The notes beneath the pieces are model-generated. The model had not been told where the DNA came from. It saw only the letters and a program-made list of their open reading frames with translations, and did no database searches. Of a DNA stretch of 41,789 bases, positions 41,542-41,789 are shown piece by piece. The first letter of the stretch is position 1. Every line of letters starts with the position of its first letter. Source of the stretch: Terriglobales bacterium (GTDB lineage Bacteria > Acidobacteriota > Terriglobia > Terriglobales > Acidobacteriaceae); the NCBI GenBank assembly GCA_016185365.1, contig JACPNP010000028.1, positions 106,454 through 148,242 on the forward strand, written 5' to 3'. The position numbers were made by a program, and so were the translations under genes.

Positions 41542-41789
41542 AAAACTGGCGGAGAGACAGGGATTCGAACTTGAGGCGCTTACGCGGCGTCTGAGCCGCG
41601 TGCCGAAATCCTGAGCGAGCGCAGCGAGTCGAAGGATCTCATACGCGACAAAGGGCGGGAAAACTGGCGAAGAGACAGGGATTCGAACTTGAGGCGCTTA
41701 CGCGGCGTCTGAGCCGCGTGCCGAAATCCTGAGCGAGCGCAGCGAGTCGAAGGATCTCATACGCGACAAAGGGCGGGAAAACTGGCGAA
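41542..41789 (-). repeat. Tandem 118-bp repeat with tRNA 3'-end-like sequence
   Basis: Units at 41542-41659 and 41660-41777 are identical except for one base (G 41552, A 41670); a third starts at 41778 and is cut by the window edge. On the minus strand each unit contains GTTCGAATCCCTGTCTCT, then CCGCCA (unit 1) or TCGCCA (units 2 and 3), the wording of a class II tRNA (Ser/Leu) 3' end, preceded by CGCGGC-TCAGAC-GCCGCG, an anticodon-arm-like hairpin. The T-arm 5' strand (CTCAA) does not pair with CCCTG, and no matching 5' acceptor strand is present, so it is not a working tRNA. The rest of the unit holds a CCTTCGACTCGCTGCGCTCG-type hairpin like dispersed repeats in many genomes. Confidence 0.85.

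Noticed and set aside
41542-41659. A functional tRNA gene on the minus strand
   Set aside because: The T-arm does not pair, the anticodon-like loop is 6 or 8 bases rather than 7, and no acceptor 5' strand is found.
41542-41789. CRISPR array
   Set aside because: The 118-bp units are contiguous and almost identical throughout, with no unique spacers and no cas genes.

Overview
The window is a GC-rich bacterial chromosome segment, most likely from an acidobacterium of the Koribacter/Terriglobia kind. That placement is inference. It rests on a Gram-negative cell-wall gene set with a meso-diaminopimelate MurE signature (DNPR), a winged-helix DNA-binding domain fused to a membrane domain, a C-terminal PASTA domain on FtsI, a YtrA-type ABC operon, and at least two genes that look leaderless. 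No 16S rRNA or other decisive marker is present.

Left part (1-11.2 kb, minus strand): the start of an exported protein running off the left edge, two minus-strand terminators, an RNase E/G with a roughly 509-residue disordered insertion inside its S1 domain, then the elongasome genes read upstream as rodA, mrdA (PBP2), mreD, mreC, mreB. A membrane-anchored FecR-domain protein lies upstream of mreB. These genes build the rod-shape cell-wall machine; MreB positions it, PBP2/RodA polymerise, MreC/MreD link them.

Centre-left (11.3-17.7 kb): a plus-strand pair, aldehyde dehydrogenase and alanine dehydrogenase, closed by a perfect 11-bp-stem terminator. It is followed by an NtrY-like sensor kinase with a TATAAT box six bases before a GTG start. 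The NtrX/NtrC-like sigma-54 regulator is convergent with the kinase, with three bases between the stops.

Centre (17.8-31.7 kb, minus strand): the division and cell-wall (dcw) cluster, in transcription order mraZ, rsmH, a 50-codon ORF, ftsL, ftsI, murE, murF, mraY, murD, ftsW, murG, murC. Most genes overlap or nearly touch. Upstream of mraZ there is a clear sigma-70 promoter and a 10-bp-periodic array of GTGG boxes, the expected MraZ operator. murB, ddl, ftsQ, ftsA and ftsZ do not follow murC, so the cluster is cut short here and ntrX takes their place.

Right part (31.9-41.8 kb): accessory genes. These are an internally shortened VOC/glyoxalase protein, a winged-helix membrane protein abutting a convergent ABC-F ATPase, two possible small ORFs, a cation P-type ATPase broken into two frames just after the DKTGT site, and a four-gene operon (secreted protein, YtrA-like GntR repressor, ABC ATPase, ABC permease) with a 20-bp perfect palindrome in its promoter. 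The right edge enters a tandem array of 118-bp units, each carrying a tRNA 3'-end-like sequence.

The items most worth follow-up are the 118-bp tRNA-like array, the small ORF between rsmH and ftsL, the repeated GESLxKY motif in the RNase E/G insertion, the palindromic operator with a second near-match upstream of ntrX, and the split P-type ATPase.
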